Positions 1-7,847 of a stretch of DNA of 40,026 nt are shown here, piece by piece. Origin of the DNA: Bacillota bacterium (GTDB taxonomy: Bacteria > Bacillota > Clostridia > Lachnospirales > Lachnospiraceae); assembly GCA_023436065.1 (NCBI GenBank), contig JAEZKU010000053.1, positions 1 through 40,026 on the forward strand. The letters run 5' to 3'. Each line of letters begins with the position of its first letter. Position 1 is the stretch's first letter. The notes beneath the pieces are model-generated. The model did not search any database. It saw nothing but the letters and a program-made list of their open reading frames with translations, and was not told the DNA's origin. The position numbers and the translations under genes are program-made.

Positions 1-130
1 ATAGAAACAGACGTCTATAAGTGCATTATACTGCTATTTTAGAACCACGTAAACTGATAAAGAGCGATTTTAGTCCTGCAAAGTCATAGCTTTCAAATAA
101 TCATGAATTTACTTTTTCACTCAACCAAAA

Positions 131-652
131 TTAAAGTACAAAACTTCCCCTTAATTCTTTGATTTCTTCTTCCTCCATGCCCAGAAACTCAAGAAAAAAC
201 CGATGGGCCTCAGGGTCATTGATTTCAAACTGCCTATGGAAATGTGCTCTTTTCTCTTCATCAAAACCCATGGCAGAGAGAAGCTCTGCAAAGGTGTCCT
301 GATTCAGCATGAGCTCTGCCTCAGTGGTATATTTGGATTTCAGCAGCTCGACGATTAATTTCTGTTTTAATCGCAAGGCATGGATTTCTTTGTTCAGTGA
401 TTGCAGTTTTTCGGTAAGCACCTCTGCTTCACGGCTGTCATCAGCATCCAACAGCTCCTTCATTTGCTCTAGGGGAATTCCTGCCTCTCGAAACGTACAG
501 ATTTTTTGGAGTCTGCACCTGTCCTTCTCCGTATACAATCGGTATTTGCTTTCACTCCGATGGCTGGGCTTCAATAAACCTATGCTGTCATAATACAATA
601 AAGTACTTCTGGATAGCTTCCCTTCCTGGCACATTTGCTTTATCGTATACAT
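131..652 (-). CDS. MerR-family transcriptional regulator
   Basis: The N-terminus reads MYTIKQMCQEGKLSRSTLLYY and continues with a wing ending in YRLY, the winged-helix DNA-binding fold of MerR proteins (about residues 1-70). A long dimerisation helix follows (about 75-120). The C-terminal 60 residues (FDEEKRAHF, DPEAHRFFLEFLGM) look like a small effector or TipA-like tail, and I see no metal-binding cysteine pair. The frame is open further upstream, but the ATG at 652 has an excellent SD (AGAGGTGG, about 6 nt away), giving 173 aa. It lies just downstream of the proS terminator, so it is probably transcribed on its own. MerR proteins normally twist promoters with over-long spacers; the target and inducer cannot be told from the sequence. 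Confidence 0.85.
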   Translation of the reverse strand: MYTIKQMCQEGKLSRSTLLYYDSIGLLKPSHRSESKYRLYTEKDRCRLQKICTFREAGIPLEQMKELLDADDSREAEVLTEKLQSLNKEIHALRLKQKLIVELLKSKYTTEAELMLNQDTFAELLSAMGFDEEKRAHFHRQFEINDPEAHRFFLEFLGMEEEEIKELRGSFVL

Positions 653-675
653 GCTTCCACCTCTCTTTTGCATTA

Positions 676-741
676 TGAAAAAAGTCTGCAGCAACATCTC
701 ATACTCTCATTTTCTTCAAGTAACGGTGGTTGTGCAGACTT
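676..741 (-). terminator. Intrinsic terminator of proS
   Basis: The arms AAGTCTGCA and TGCAGACTT (682-690 and 733-741 on the plus strand) are perfect inverted repeats extended inward by CAAC/GTTG. Read on the minus strand they are followed by a run of six T. The hairpin sits just after the proS stop codon and ahead of the merR start. Confidence 0.75.
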
Positions 742-761
742 AATTCTATGTTATTATATGA

Positions 762-2195
762 TTAATATGCTTTACCCCAATAAGCCATCACCTTGGCTGG
801 TTTTCCACAGCATACACAGGTCTCACCGATCTGCTCCTGTTCAAAAGGCATACAGCGGGAGGTTGCGCCTGTTTTTTCCTTGATTTCCTTCTCGCAAGCC
901 TCATCCTGGCACCACATCGCCTTGATGAATCCGGGTTTTTCGTTGATCGTCTTCTCAAACTCCTCCATGTTCTTAGCAACATAGGTGTGAGTATCGCGAT
1001 GCTTTCTGGCACGCTCCAGCATATCGGATTGCATCTGTTCCAGGATCTCTCCTGCTTTCACTGTAATCTCATCAAGGGATACGATAATCTTCTCCCTGGT
1101 ATCGCGTCTTACGATAACAGCCTGATTCGCTTCGATATCCTTCGGACCGATTTCAATACGGATCGGTACCCCACGCATCTCCTGCTCGCTGAACTTCCAG
1201 CCGGGGCTCTTATCGGAATCATCCACTTTCACCTTGAAGGAGGAAAGCTTCTCCTTTAACTCATACGCCTTATCCAGTACGCCTTCCTTATTCTGATTGA
1301 TGGGAATGATCATAATCTGTGTAGGTGCAATTCTCGGAGGCAATACCAGACCGCTGTCATCCCCATGTACCATGATGATAGCACCGATTATTCTGGTGGA
1401 CATACCCCAGGAGGTCTGATGTACATACTGTAAGGTGTTATTCCTGTCTGTATACTGAATATCGAAGGCTCTGGCAAAACCGTCACCAAAGTTATGGCTG
1501 GTACCGGACTGCAGTGCCTTACCATCATGCATCAATGCTTCAATGGTATAGGTTGCATGGGCTCCCGCAAATTTCTCCTTTTCGGATTTACGGCCCTTGA
1601 TCATTGGAATGGCAAGTACTCTCTCACAAAAATCTGCATATACATTCAGCATCTGGATAGTCCTCTCCTCAGCTTCCTCTGCAGTCGCATGTGCGGTATG
1701 ACCCTCCTGCCATAAGAACTCCATAGAACGAAGGAAGGGTCTGGTGGTCTTCTCCCAACGTACTACCGAACACCATTGGTTATACAGCTTAGGAAGGTCT
1801 CTGTGGGACTGCACGATTTTTGAATATAAATCGCAGAATAAGGTCTCTGAGGTAGGTCTGACACACATTCTCTCCTGAAGAGGTTCCCCTCCGCCGTGTG
1901 TTACCCAGGCAACCTCCGGTGCAAAGCCCTCCACATGGTCCTTTTCCTTCTGTAATAAGCTCTCCGGAATGAACATCGGCATATATACATTCTCAACTCC
2001 GGTCGCCTTAAAATCCGCATCCAGCTGTCTTTGGATATTCTCCCAGATCGCATATCCGAGAGGACGTAAGATCATACAGCCTCTGATACTGGAATACTCA
2101 ATCAATTCTGCTTTTTTCACGACGTCTGTGTACCACTGGGCAAAATCCACATCCATCGAGGTAATTGCTTCCACAAGCTTTTTCTCCTGTGCCAT
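762..2195 (-). CDS. proS: Prolyl-tRNA synthetase, short archaeal/eukaryotic-like type
   Basis: This class II synthetase charges tRNA-Pro with proline in the cytoplasm. At 477 aa, with no editing (INS) domain, it is the short ProS type found in archaea, eukaryotes and many Clostridia. Visible family signatures are the motif 2 region RPTSETLFCDLYSKIV, RWEKTTRPFLRSMEFLWQEGHTAHAT, the motif 3 region, an anticodon-binding domain from about residue 280, and a C-terminal zinc-like part (CQDEACEK, CVCCGKPAKVMAYWGKAY) ending in the typical tyrosine. The frame extends 34 codons upstream into the T-box leader, but the ATG at 2195 has an AAGGAG SD and begins MAQEKKLVEAI. A proline T-box and a strong promoter lie upstream. 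Confidence 0.96.
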   Translation of the reverse strand: MAQEKKLVEAITSMDVDFAQWYTDVVKKAELIEYSSIRGCMILRPLGYAIWENIQRQLDADFKATGVENVYMPMFIPESLLQKEKDHVEGFAPEVAWVTHGGGEPLQERMCVRPTSETLFCDLYSKIVQSHRDLPKLYNQWCSVVRWEKTTRPFLRSMEFLWQEGHTAHATAEEAEERTIQMLNVYADFCERVLAIPMIKGRKSEKEKFAGAHATYTIEALMHDGKALQSGTSHNFGDGFARAFDIQYTDRNNTLQYVHQTSWGMSTRIIGAIIMVHGDDSGLVLPPRIAPTQIMIIPINQNKEGVLDKAYELKEKLSSFKVKVDDSDKSPGWKFSEQEMRGVPIRIEIGPKDIEANQAVIVRRDTREKIIVSLDEITVKAGEILEQMQSDMLERARKHRDTHTYVAKNMEEFEKTINEKPGFIKAMWCQDEACEKEIKEKTGATSRCMPFEQEQIGETCVCCGKPAKVMAYWGKAY

Positions 2196-2242
2196 GCTAA
2201 ATCTCTCCTTAATAATAAGATTATTTTTCTGATAGATTAAAA

Positions 2243-2505
2243 GACAACAAAAAAAGCCCTTCAATCCGCAAGGGACCGAAAGACTCGGCGGTACCACCCT
2301 AATTAACTGTCAGAGACAGTTCTCTTCATTACCGTTAACGCCGGTAATACGTTGTATTTCGGGGAGCTTAAGCTCCTTTCATACAAGGCTCCAAGGCCGG
2401 TTCGATATCATCCTGATAAGAAGCTTTCACCGATGCTTCTCTCTCTGCAATAGGATAACTACCTACTATTCCTCTTCCACGCCATATCACGTTTGTTCTA
2501 TATTT
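2243..2505 (-). promoter_or_regulatory. T-box riboswitch controlling proS
   Basis: On the minus strand the leader contains the diagnostic T-box sequence AGGGTGGTACCGCC (around 2287-2300). Before it is a stem I region with a GAGGAATAGTAGGT loop-E-like strand, an AGAGAG box and GGTGAAAGC. After it is a terminator hairpin (CCCTT/AAGGG, about 2249-2270) with a run of seven T. T-boxes sense uncharged tRNA through a specifier codon and allow read-through when the amino acid is scarce. Proline codon candidates (CCG near 2398-2400, CCU near 2391) are visible in the 3' strand of stem I, but I could not fold it rigorously enough to fix the specifier. Confidence 0.93.
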
Positions 2506-2519
2506 AGAACATCGACCTT

Positions 2520-2548
2520 ATTTTATGCCAGAAAATCCGCTTTGTCAA
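2520..2548 (-). promoter_or_regulatory. Vegetative promoter of the proS T-box transcript
   Basis: On the minus strand TTGACA (2543-2548) and TAAAAT (2520-2525) are separated by exactly 17 nt. The -35 hexamer lies in the loop of the terminator-like hairpin that closes the preceding gene. Confidence 0.8.
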
Positions 2549-2556
2549 GCGGATTT
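2528..2556 (-). terminator. Terminator of the AI-2E/YtvI gene, overlapping the proS promoter
   Basis: On the minus strand AATCCGC and GCGGATT flank the loop TTGACAAA and are followed by TTTT. A second small hairpin (GCCTTC/GAAGGC, near 2561-2576) precedes it, directly after the stop codon of the upstream gene. The loop carries the proS -35 box. Confidence 0.7.
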
Positions 2557-2588
2557 ACAGCCTTCCGGTGAAGGCCGCTTAATAAAGA

Positions 2589-3641
2589 TTACTGCGTATG
2601 ATCACTGACCGCCTGATAAATGGTCTGAATAATGATCAAACCTACCGGACCAAGAATAAAGCCTGCAAAGGAGAAGAGCTTTACACCCACATAAATTGCG
2701 ATCAAAGTAAATAAAGGTCTGATCCCAATTCTGTTACCGAGCAGTTTGGGTTCAAGAATTTCCCGTATGATCTGACAGATCAGATAGATTGTAATGAGAA
2801 TCGCTGCCTCATAGATATTTCCGCTTACCAGAGAAACGATCGCCCAGGGAATCAGTACTAGAAAGCTTCCTAATACCGGCAGTGCATCCATAAAGGCAAT
2901 GCCAATGCCAATCAGAAATGCATAGTCGTTATGCAGCAAAGTCAACCCTAGAATACAGACCACCGCAACGATGATCATGATAATCCCTTGTGTACGAAGA
3001 TATGCCATGCCTACCTCCGATAACCTCTGAGTTATCCTGTGATACTCGTGGTACATACGTGATTCCTTTAATTTATCCTGAAGTTCGGAACTGTCCTTTA
3101 CGATCAGAACAGCTGCCACCAGAACGATAAGCAGAATTCCGAGAAAGCCCACAAACCAGATTGTGATTTGAATCGTATGCTGGGTCAGCTTCGGCACCAA
3201 ACTGGTGCTCATCTTGTTCATACCTTGTATCATATTCTCGTCTACTAATCCGCGGATCGTTCCGCAATCCAGCTCGAATACTTTGTCGCACCAGCCACAG
3301 ATAATATCCAGCCTGACAGAAAGCAGGTTAATATAGACGGGTAAATTCTTAATCAAGGTGATTGTCTGCCTGATCAGAATATTGATCAGCATACAGAAGC
3401 TAGTTCCAAAGACGGCAAACAACAGTAATAAAGCTGCGGTACCCCCGACTATTCTAGGTAGCTTAAATCTGCGGTACATTGCTTCTGTTACCGGGTGAAT
3501 AATCCATGCCAGAAAGTATGCAAAGATAAAAGGAAGAATAAGAGTCAGCAAATATCTAAAACACAAATAGACAGACAGTGTAATCACTATGAGCAGAATT
3601 GGCTTTTTCCATTCTGATAATCTTCCTTCAAATACTCTCAA
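2589..3641 (-). CDS. AI-2E family transporter, YtvI-like membrane protein
   Basis: This is a polytopic membrane protein of about 350 aa with six to eight hydrophobic segments. It has the AI-2E/PerM family layout: N-terminal pair of helices, a long soluble stretch (about residues 95-155), a central helix, then a helical bundle with GIAFMDALPVLGSFLVLIPWA and LEPKLLGNRIGIRPLFTLIAIYVGVKLF near the C-terminus. The last motifs are typical of the sporulation protein YtvI, so a spore-related role is an inference. The open frame begins at a GTG (3650) that overlaps the SD. The AAGGAGG box is better placed (8 nt) for TTG at 3641, which I take as the start. The transported substrate is unknown. Confidence 0.88.
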   Translation of the reverse strand: MRVFEGRLSEWKKPILLIVITLSVYLCFRYLLTLILPFIFAYFLAWIIHPVTEAMYRRFKLPRIVGGTAALLLLFAVFGTSFCMLINILIRQTITLIKNLPVYINLLSVRLDIICGWCDKVFELDCGTIRGLVDENMIQGMNKMSTSLVPKLTQHTIQITIWFVGFLGILLIVLVAAVLIVKDSSELQDKLKESRMYHEYHRITQRLSEVGMAYLRTQGIIMIIVAVVCILGLTLLHNDYAFLIGIGIAFMDALPVLGSFLVLIPWAIVSLVSGNIYEAAILITIYLICQIIREILEPKLLGNRIGIRPLFTLIAIYVGVKLFSFAGFILGPVGLIIIQTIYQAVSDHTQ

Positions 3642-3666
3642 GCATATCACCTCCTTATATCAGAAT

Positions 3667-3699
3667 CAAAAAGAGAATTCATCCTAAAATGAATTCTCT
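3667..3699 (-). terminator. Terminator after the kinase-like gene
   Basis: A perfect 11-bp stem AGAGAATTCAT/ATGAATTCTCT with a 6-nt loop is followed on the minus strand by five T. It separates the gene ending at 3801 from the next gene's SD. Confidence 0.85.
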
Positions 3700-3800
3700 T
3701 GTATTTATTGTCTGTCAAAGTAATATTAATATCCTCGGGGAAAACTTGTAAAAAAATATCTAAAATTATCATTTGATGATAGATAATACCAAGGAAATAA

Positions 3801-4595
3801 TTACTGTATAACCTCAACCGGCACATAAGGAGTCTCTGCTAAAAACGCTGCTTTTGCATGCTCCCTTCCTTCCGTCACAACGTAATCCTCCTCTGCTTTT
3901 TTTACTATAACCGTCACAGGAATACTATCCGTAATCTTCTCGTATTCCTTGATTAAGGAGTCAAGAGACTGATAATCCGATTCGGTAATCTCACTAGGCT
4001 TTAACAGCCTTCTGGGAGACAACAGCATCTTTGTGTGGGAAGTGGGATTTAATTCATATGCCTTTGCTTCCTTAAGAATAATTTCCGCAATCTTCTCCGG
4101 AGTATTATTGGTACTGTCAATAATCAGATCATAATTATTAAAGTCCATATAGTTTAAATTATAGATATCCTTATAGCGGACACACTCGGTTGCAGCACGC
4201 TCCGCAAGCAACTTCTTTGCTTCGTCAAGGGAAGAATATTTCTCCACCGCCCCGCGCTGATCATTCATTACCCGCTCTGCTGCCACCTCCAGCCCTACAG
4301 AGACGAACACCTTAAAGGAATGCTCCACAAAATGCCAAGCAAGCCTTGAATCGAAGATAATATCTTTATCCTTATTCTCTCTGGAGATTCTTGCTGTCTC
4401 ATCGTCAATCATCTTGTCATATTTCTTATCGGAGCACATCAGCTGATTCAGCTCTAAAGTCGTCATACCCATCTGAGTGGCAAGCTCTCTTTGAACCTTC
4501 CCGGTCGAATACACCTCAAAATGATACTTCTCATTTAACAACCTGCAAATAGTTGACTTTCCACTTCCAAGATTACCAGTGATAGTAATATGCAT
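3801..4595 (-). CDS. Cytidylate-kinase-like P-loop protein with a ParB-like C-terminal domain
   Basis: Residues 1-180 form a nucleotide-kinase-like fold: Walker A GNLGSGKST at 7-15, FDSRLAWHFV as a lid/substrate segment, VFVSVGLEVAAERV and YDLIIDSTN near the end, as in the cytidylate kinase-like group. Residues about 190-264 are extra. PRRLLKPSEI, then SLIKEYEKITDSIPVTVIV, then YVVTEGREHAKAAFLAETP and VPVEVI follow the order of the ParB/Srx fold (I.PNP, L..SI...G...PI.V, GERR..AA, PV.V), with GERR replaced by GREH (243-246). The ATG at 4595 has an AAGAGGTA SD. It is transcribed alone, behind a long structured leader. Kinase activity and substrate are not established by the sequence; the ParB-like call is my pattern match. 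Confidence 0.8.
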   Translation of the reverse strand: MHITITGNLGSGKSTICRLLNEKYHFEVYSTGKVQRELATQMGMTTLELNQLMCSDKKYDKMIDDETARISRENKDKDIIFDSRLAWHFVEHSFKVFVSVGLEVAAERVMNDQRGAVEKYSSLDEAKKLLAERAATECVRYKDIYNLNYMDFNNYDLIIDSTNNTPEKIAEIILKEAKAYELNPTSHTKMLLSPRRLLKPSEITESDYQSLDSLIKEYEKITDSIPVTVIVKKAEEDYVVTEGREHAKAAFLAETPYVPVEVIQ

Positions 4596-4817
4596 AAAAG
4601 AATACCTCTTTCTTTGAATTTATATAACCATACCAAGGCAAAGGTCCTGTCACCTGTGGTGACAGGATAAACATGCACAGGAAAGACCTCGGAAAGTTCA
4701 CTTTCCAGAGGCTTCCTGTGCATGTGATCCGGCTGCTTACGCAGCCGGACCCTTTGCCGTACCTAATTCGTAGACAACCCTTTGCCGTACCTATTTCCTC
4801 ATAATCAACTTAATTAA
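4596..4817 (-). promoter_or_regulatory. Structured 5' leader with three hairpins inside a closing helix
   Basis: This roughly 220-nt leader lies between a good promoter and the kinase/ParB-like gene. GGCAAAGG (4637-4644) pairs with CCTTTGCC (4751-4758) and encloses three hairpins: a perfect 10-bp stem (4645-4654/4658-4667), a 13-bp perfect stem extended by an imperfect inner helix (4671-4683/4713-4725), and a perfect 9-bp stem (4728-4736/4741-4749). The sequence CCCTTTGCCGTACCTA is repeated 29 nt further on (4778-4793), so it offers an alternative partner for the closing strand. I do not recognise this RNA. It may be a regulatory leader or an inserted palindromic repeat. Confidence 0.6.
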
Positions 4818-4823
4818 TAAAGT

Positions 4824-4852
4824 ATTATAGCGGAATTACTCCAAAAAAACAA
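4824..4852 (-). promoter_or_regulatory. Promoter of the kinase/ParB-like transcript
   Basis: On the minus strand TTGTTT (4847-4852) and TATAAT (4824-4829) are separated by 17 nt. Transcription would start near 4817 and run through the three-hairpin leader. Confidence 0.7.
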
Positions 4853-4868
4853 CATAAAGTTCATTTCA

Positions 4869-5465
4869 TCAAACAACATGCCGTATTGCGTTATCCAGGT
4901 TAATCAAATCAGCCCCAAGCATCTCCGCTTCCTCCCTGTCATGCGTAACAAGGATCACTGTCTTCCCAAGGGTCTTTCTCCTGACATAATCAATTACCTG
5001 CTTCTTAAGCAAGTCATCAAGACCCTGAAAGGGTTCGTCCAGAATAATCAGCTCGCTCTGCGCCAGCATCGCGCGTACAATAGCCACTCTTCGCCTCATA
5101 CCTCCGCTATAGTCTCTGACAGGTTTTTTTAAAGCCTCCTCCAGACCAACTTCCTTCAGCTCTTCCTTTACCTGTATCGATGTAACAGACTTATCACATA
5201 CCAGCTTCACATTTTTGATTGCATCCCAATGCTCAATCAGACGGTCCTCCTGGAATACTGCCGCAACAAGCTTTCCTTCCGTTCCGGTGACTTCCCCGGA
5301 ATCAGGCTTGGTCAGCCCCAGGATAAAATTGATGATGGTGGACTTACCGCTGCCGGAGGGTCCCATCAGACAGGACAGCCTGCCCTCCGGAAAAGTAAGA
5401 TTCAAGTCTTCAAACAGCAGCTTATCCTGAAAGTGTTTTGATACCTGCGTAAGCTTAATATCCAT
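4869..5465 (-). CDS. ABC transporter ATP-binding protein (SsuB/TauB/ThiZ-like)
   Basis: This cytoplasmic ATPase subunit energises the adjacent permease. All nucleotide-binding motifs are visible: Walker A GPSGSGKST (35-43), Q-loop in AAVFQEDRL, signature SGGMRRR, Walker B LIILDEPF, D-loop GLDD and H-loop VTHD. It has 198 residues, shorter than the usual 240-260, ending soon after the H-loop with no C-terminal extension. The start ATG overlaps the permease stop codon (TGATG), indicating translational coupling. The permease type suggests uptake of small anionic or heterocyclic molecules; the substrate is unknown. Confidence 0.92.
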   Translation of the reverse strand: MDIKLTQVSKHFQDKLLFEDLNLTFPEGRLSCLMGPSGSGKSTIINFILGLTKPDSGEVTGTEGKLVAAVFQEDRLIEHWDAIKNVKLVCDKSVTSIQVKEELKEVGLEEALKKPVRDYSGGMRRRVAIVRAMLAQSELIILDEPFQGLDDLLKKQVIDYVRRKTLGKTVILVTHDREEAEMLGADLINLDNAIRHVV

Positions 5466-6286
5466 CAGCTCCTCCTTTCCCGGTGAAACAGCCTCAGAAG
5501 CACCAGAACTGATTTTTCAAATATTACACTGATGATAATGATTACCACCGTCCAGGCCAAAAGCTCCTTCGTCATAACATACAGCTTTGCTTCATATAGC
5601 ATCCTTCCAATAGAACCCGCGGGAATACCGATTACCTCAGCCGCAATTCCCGATTTCCAACCGAAACCGATCCCTACGGATACGGCTGTCAGAAAGAAGG
5701 GTGCTACTGAGGGGATATAGATCGCCGTCAGCTTCTTAAGTCTTCCCAGTCGATAGACCTCTGCCATCTGCAACAGCTTCTCATCCGTTTCCTTTATCCC
5801 CTGGATTACGTTAGAGTAGAACATCGGTACTACCATCATGAAGGAGGCCAGCACGGATAAATCATCCACGTTGATCCAGAATAAAGCCAGAATAATAAAG
5901 GAAGCCACCGGCATCGCCTTAATGATCTTCATAATCGGAGAGATCAGCTCCTCAACCAGACGAATGCGATAGGAAATAATCGCAAGGATCGTACCCCCTG
6001 TGAGTGCTAAAACAAATCCAAGAATAATCCTTAAGGAGGAAAACAATATCGTCTGCCAAAATTCCGTTTGCCGAACCAGATCAAATAAGGTAACGATGAC
6101 AGCAAAAGGCGGAGCCAGTACGATATCATTGTCGAGAAGTCTGCTGAGCAGTTCCCAGCTGATCAGCCAGAAGCATACAGCAAATATCTTACGTCCGTAT
6201 TGTCTTAAAAAATTTCCTTTTGACTTTTTATTCGCCAAAGCTCCTCCTTCCGGCTTCTCAGCCTTGCTTGATCCGTATGTCAGCAT
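5465..6286 (-). CDS. ABC transporter permease (SsuC/TauC/ThiX-like)
   Basis: This inner-membrane permease has about six transmembrane segments and the binding-protein-dependent transport fold. The ATPase-coupling loop is recognisable around EVYRLGRLKKLTAIYIPSVAP, in place of the usual EAA...G. The gene starts 15 nt after the binding-protein gene. The ATG at 6286 has no clear SD. An in-frame TTG at 6238 has a close GGAGG and would remove 16 polar residues before the basic KKSKGNFLRQYGRK stretch; either start leaves all membrane segments intact. It couples to the ATPase through a one-base overlap. Confidence 0.9.
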   Translation of the reverse strand: MLTYGSSKAEKPEGGALANKKSKGNFLRQYGRKIFAVCFWLISWELLSRLLDNDIVLAPPFAVIVTLFDLVRQTEFWQTILFSSLRIILGFVLALTGGTILAIISYRIRLVEELISPIMKIIKAMPVASFIILALFWINVDDLSVLASFMMVVPMFYSNVIQGIKETDEKLLQMAEVYRLGRLKKLTAIYIPSVAPFFLTAVSVGIGFGWKSGIAAEVIGIPAGSIGRMLYEAKLYVMTKELLAWTVVIIIISVIFEKSVLVLLRLFHRERRS

Positions 6287-6301
6287 CGTATACTGATTCT
6301 A

Positions 6302-7372
6302 TTAAGGGATATAGTAAAAGTCCTCAGCGGGAAGCTTTCCACCGACTGCTTTTGGATTCTGTTGATGCAAAGCAGCGAGGTAACCGTTCACCTTGGTCTT
6401 CATCTCTTCACCCTGAATCATCGTTATATTACAATACGGGATTGCGTTTTTCGCAACAGCCGCCTTAAATATATCGAATTTCTCTAACAGGTCGGCAGCT
6501 TCCTGTACATTTGCGTTTACATAGTCGGTAGATGCCTGATATTCTGCCATAAACGCATCAAAGGCAGTCTTATTCTTCTCCAGGAAATCACTTCTAACCA
6601 CTACTACTCCGGTAACAACTGAGCTCGCATCTGTGCTGACAGCTTCCCATTCCTTTGCAACATCGAGAGCAATCCGCACCTTCTCGTTCGTCATCATGAC
6701 AGAGGTTACGTAAGGCTGGGGCAGCATTGCAATTGCATTGTCTGCTTCCGCAAGCATCGCAGCCACTTCCGTCGGTTCCGTCTTATATACAATCGTAACG
6801 TCCTTCTCAGGATCGAGACCGTTGGCGCTCAGAATATAGTTCAAGGTATACTGTGGTGTCGTACCGAGTCCGGTGGAATAGATGGTCTTTCCCTTCAAAT
6901 TAGCCACTGATTGGATGGTCTCCCCGGTCTCGATGATATACAGAACGCCAAGGGTATTGATTCCTACCAGTTTTATCTTTCCTTCCGTCTTATTATAAAG
7001 GACAGAAGCCATATTACAGGGAACTGCGGCAATATCAAAGTCACCCTTGACCAGCCCTGTGGTAATCTCATCTGCAGTTCCTGCAATCGTGTATTGATAG
7101 TGATTGGTGGTCAACCCTTCGGCTGCATCCTCCATTTGCTTCAACATACCAATTGCTGTAGGTCCCTTTAATGCGGCAATCTTAATATCTATCTTCTCCG
7201 GCACCGCAGTAGGTGTAGGTGCAGCCTCTTCCTTTGTACTTTCCTGGGTCGGTACAGGCGTAGCTGTGGCAACGGCAGGTGTAGTCGTACTGCTGCCATC
7301 CTCCTTCTTTCCACAAGCTGCCAATATAGTGACGCATAGCAATAATAGCATTCCTAATCTTAATTTTCTCAT
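6302..7372 (-). CDS. ABC transporter substrate-binding lipoprotein (NMT1/SsuA-like)
   Basis: A lipoprotein signal peptide with lipobox LAAC (lipid-bearing Cys20) is followed by a Thr/Pro/Ala-rich linker (about 25-60). Then comes a type-2 periplasmic-binding fold: IKIAALKGPTAIGML, GDFDIAAVPCNMA, LKGKTIYSTGLGTTPQYTLNYIL, AMLPQPYVTS. This is the SsuA/THI5-like group, which feeds sulfonates, nitrate or pyrimidine thiamine precursors to similar permeases; nothing here fixes the ligand. The order regulator, binding protein, permease, ATPase with short gaps indicates one operon. Confidence 0.92.
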   Translation of the reverse strand: MRKLRLGMLLLLCVTILAACGKKEDGSSTTTPAVATATPVPTQESTKEEAAPTPTAVPEKIDIKIAALKGPTAIGMLKQMEDAAEGLTTNHYQYTIAGTADEITTGLVKGDFDIAAVPCNMASVLYNKTEGKIKLVGINTLGVLYIIETGETIQSVANLKGKTIYSTGLGTTPQYTLNYILSANGLDPEKDVTIVYKTEPTEVAAMLAEADNAIAMLPQPYVTSVMMTNEKVRIALDVAKEWEAVSTDASSVVTGVVVVRSDFLEKNKTAFDAFMAEYQASTDYVNANVQEAADLLEKFDIFKAAVAKNAIPYCNITMIQGEEMKTKVNGYLAALHQQNPKAVGGKLPAEDFYYIP

Positions 7373-7423
7373 ATCAATATAGCCTCCTAATTAATATTTC
7401 CGGTATGATGTTGGATGGATTTC

Positions 7424-7669
7424 TTATTTTTTTGAATAGATTGTCTTAACATTTACGCCCTTGATCATACCCAGTTTCCCGGCAAGCGTGCTGATGATAT
7501 CAGCTTCAGCATTGACTACCACACTGATAATGTTAATGTTCTTTTCACGATAGGGCAGTCCCATTCTGCCGATTATATACTGCCCATATTCATGCAGCAG
7601 CCCGTTAAGACGCTCCACTGCTTCCACATCCTCTACTATGATACCGATTAACGCAACCCTTGTTTCCAT
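7424..7669 (-). CDS. TM1266-family iron-only hydrogenase system putative regulator
   Basis: An 81-aa ferredoxin-like (ACT/NikR-C-like) protein beginning METRVALIGIIVEDVEAVERLN and containing ISVVVNAEADIISTLAGKLGMIKGVNVKTIYSKK. It matches the small family named after Thermotoga TM1266, usually found near [FeFe]-hydrogenase maturation genes. The ATG at 7669 is supported by GGGAG about 9 nt upstream; an in-frame ATG at 7684 has no SD. No hydrogenase genes lie in this window, and the gene instead heads an ABC transporter operon. Its function as a regulator is inferred from family context only. Confidence 0.85.
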   Translation of the reverse strand: METRVALIGIIVEDVEAVERLNGLLHEYGQYIIGRMGLPYREKNINIISVVVNAEADIISTLAGKLGMIKGVNVKTIYSKK

Positions 7670-7841
7670 GCTATAGTCTCCCATTCATTTCTATCCAATA
7701 AAGCAAAGGAACCCCCCTATGAAAGAACATAGGGGGGTGGAAGAATTCATTATTATGCGATTGCCTTACGATCGACCACCGTCAGGACAAATGCTTTCCA
7801 TACTGCCTATGCCTTTCCATCAGATTCCTTTTGAATTGGCT
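7670..7841 (-). promoter_or_regulatory. Candidate attenuator or riboswitch leader of the TM1266/ABC operon
   Basis: Between a good promoter and the first start codon is a leader of about 170 nt. Near its 3' end is a perfect 11-bp hairpin ACCCCCCTATG/CATAGGGGGGT (7711-7721/7728-7738) followed on the RNA by a U-rich tract (TCCTTTGCTTTATT), an intrinsic-terminator layout. GGTGG, around 7778 on the RNA 5' side, can pair with the CCACC at the foot of the terminator, and AATTCA/TGAATT could close a first helix. I could not match it to any riboswitch class I know (no TPP, SAM, cobalamin, c-di-GMP or fluoride signatures). Confidence 0.5.
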
Positions 7842-7847
7842 AATTTA

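Noticed and set aside
2243..2297. N-terminal extension of ProS into the leader
   Set aside because: Those codons belong to the T-box and terminator; the internal ATG has the SD and matches the family start.
4535..4723. A 62-codon minus-strand ORF across the kinase start and leader
   Set aside because: It is formed by the hairpin arms and overlaps a better-supported gene in another frame.
7670..7841. TPP riboswitch for the THI5-like transporter
   Set aside because: The thi-box core (CUGAGA and ACCUGAU) is not present in this leader.
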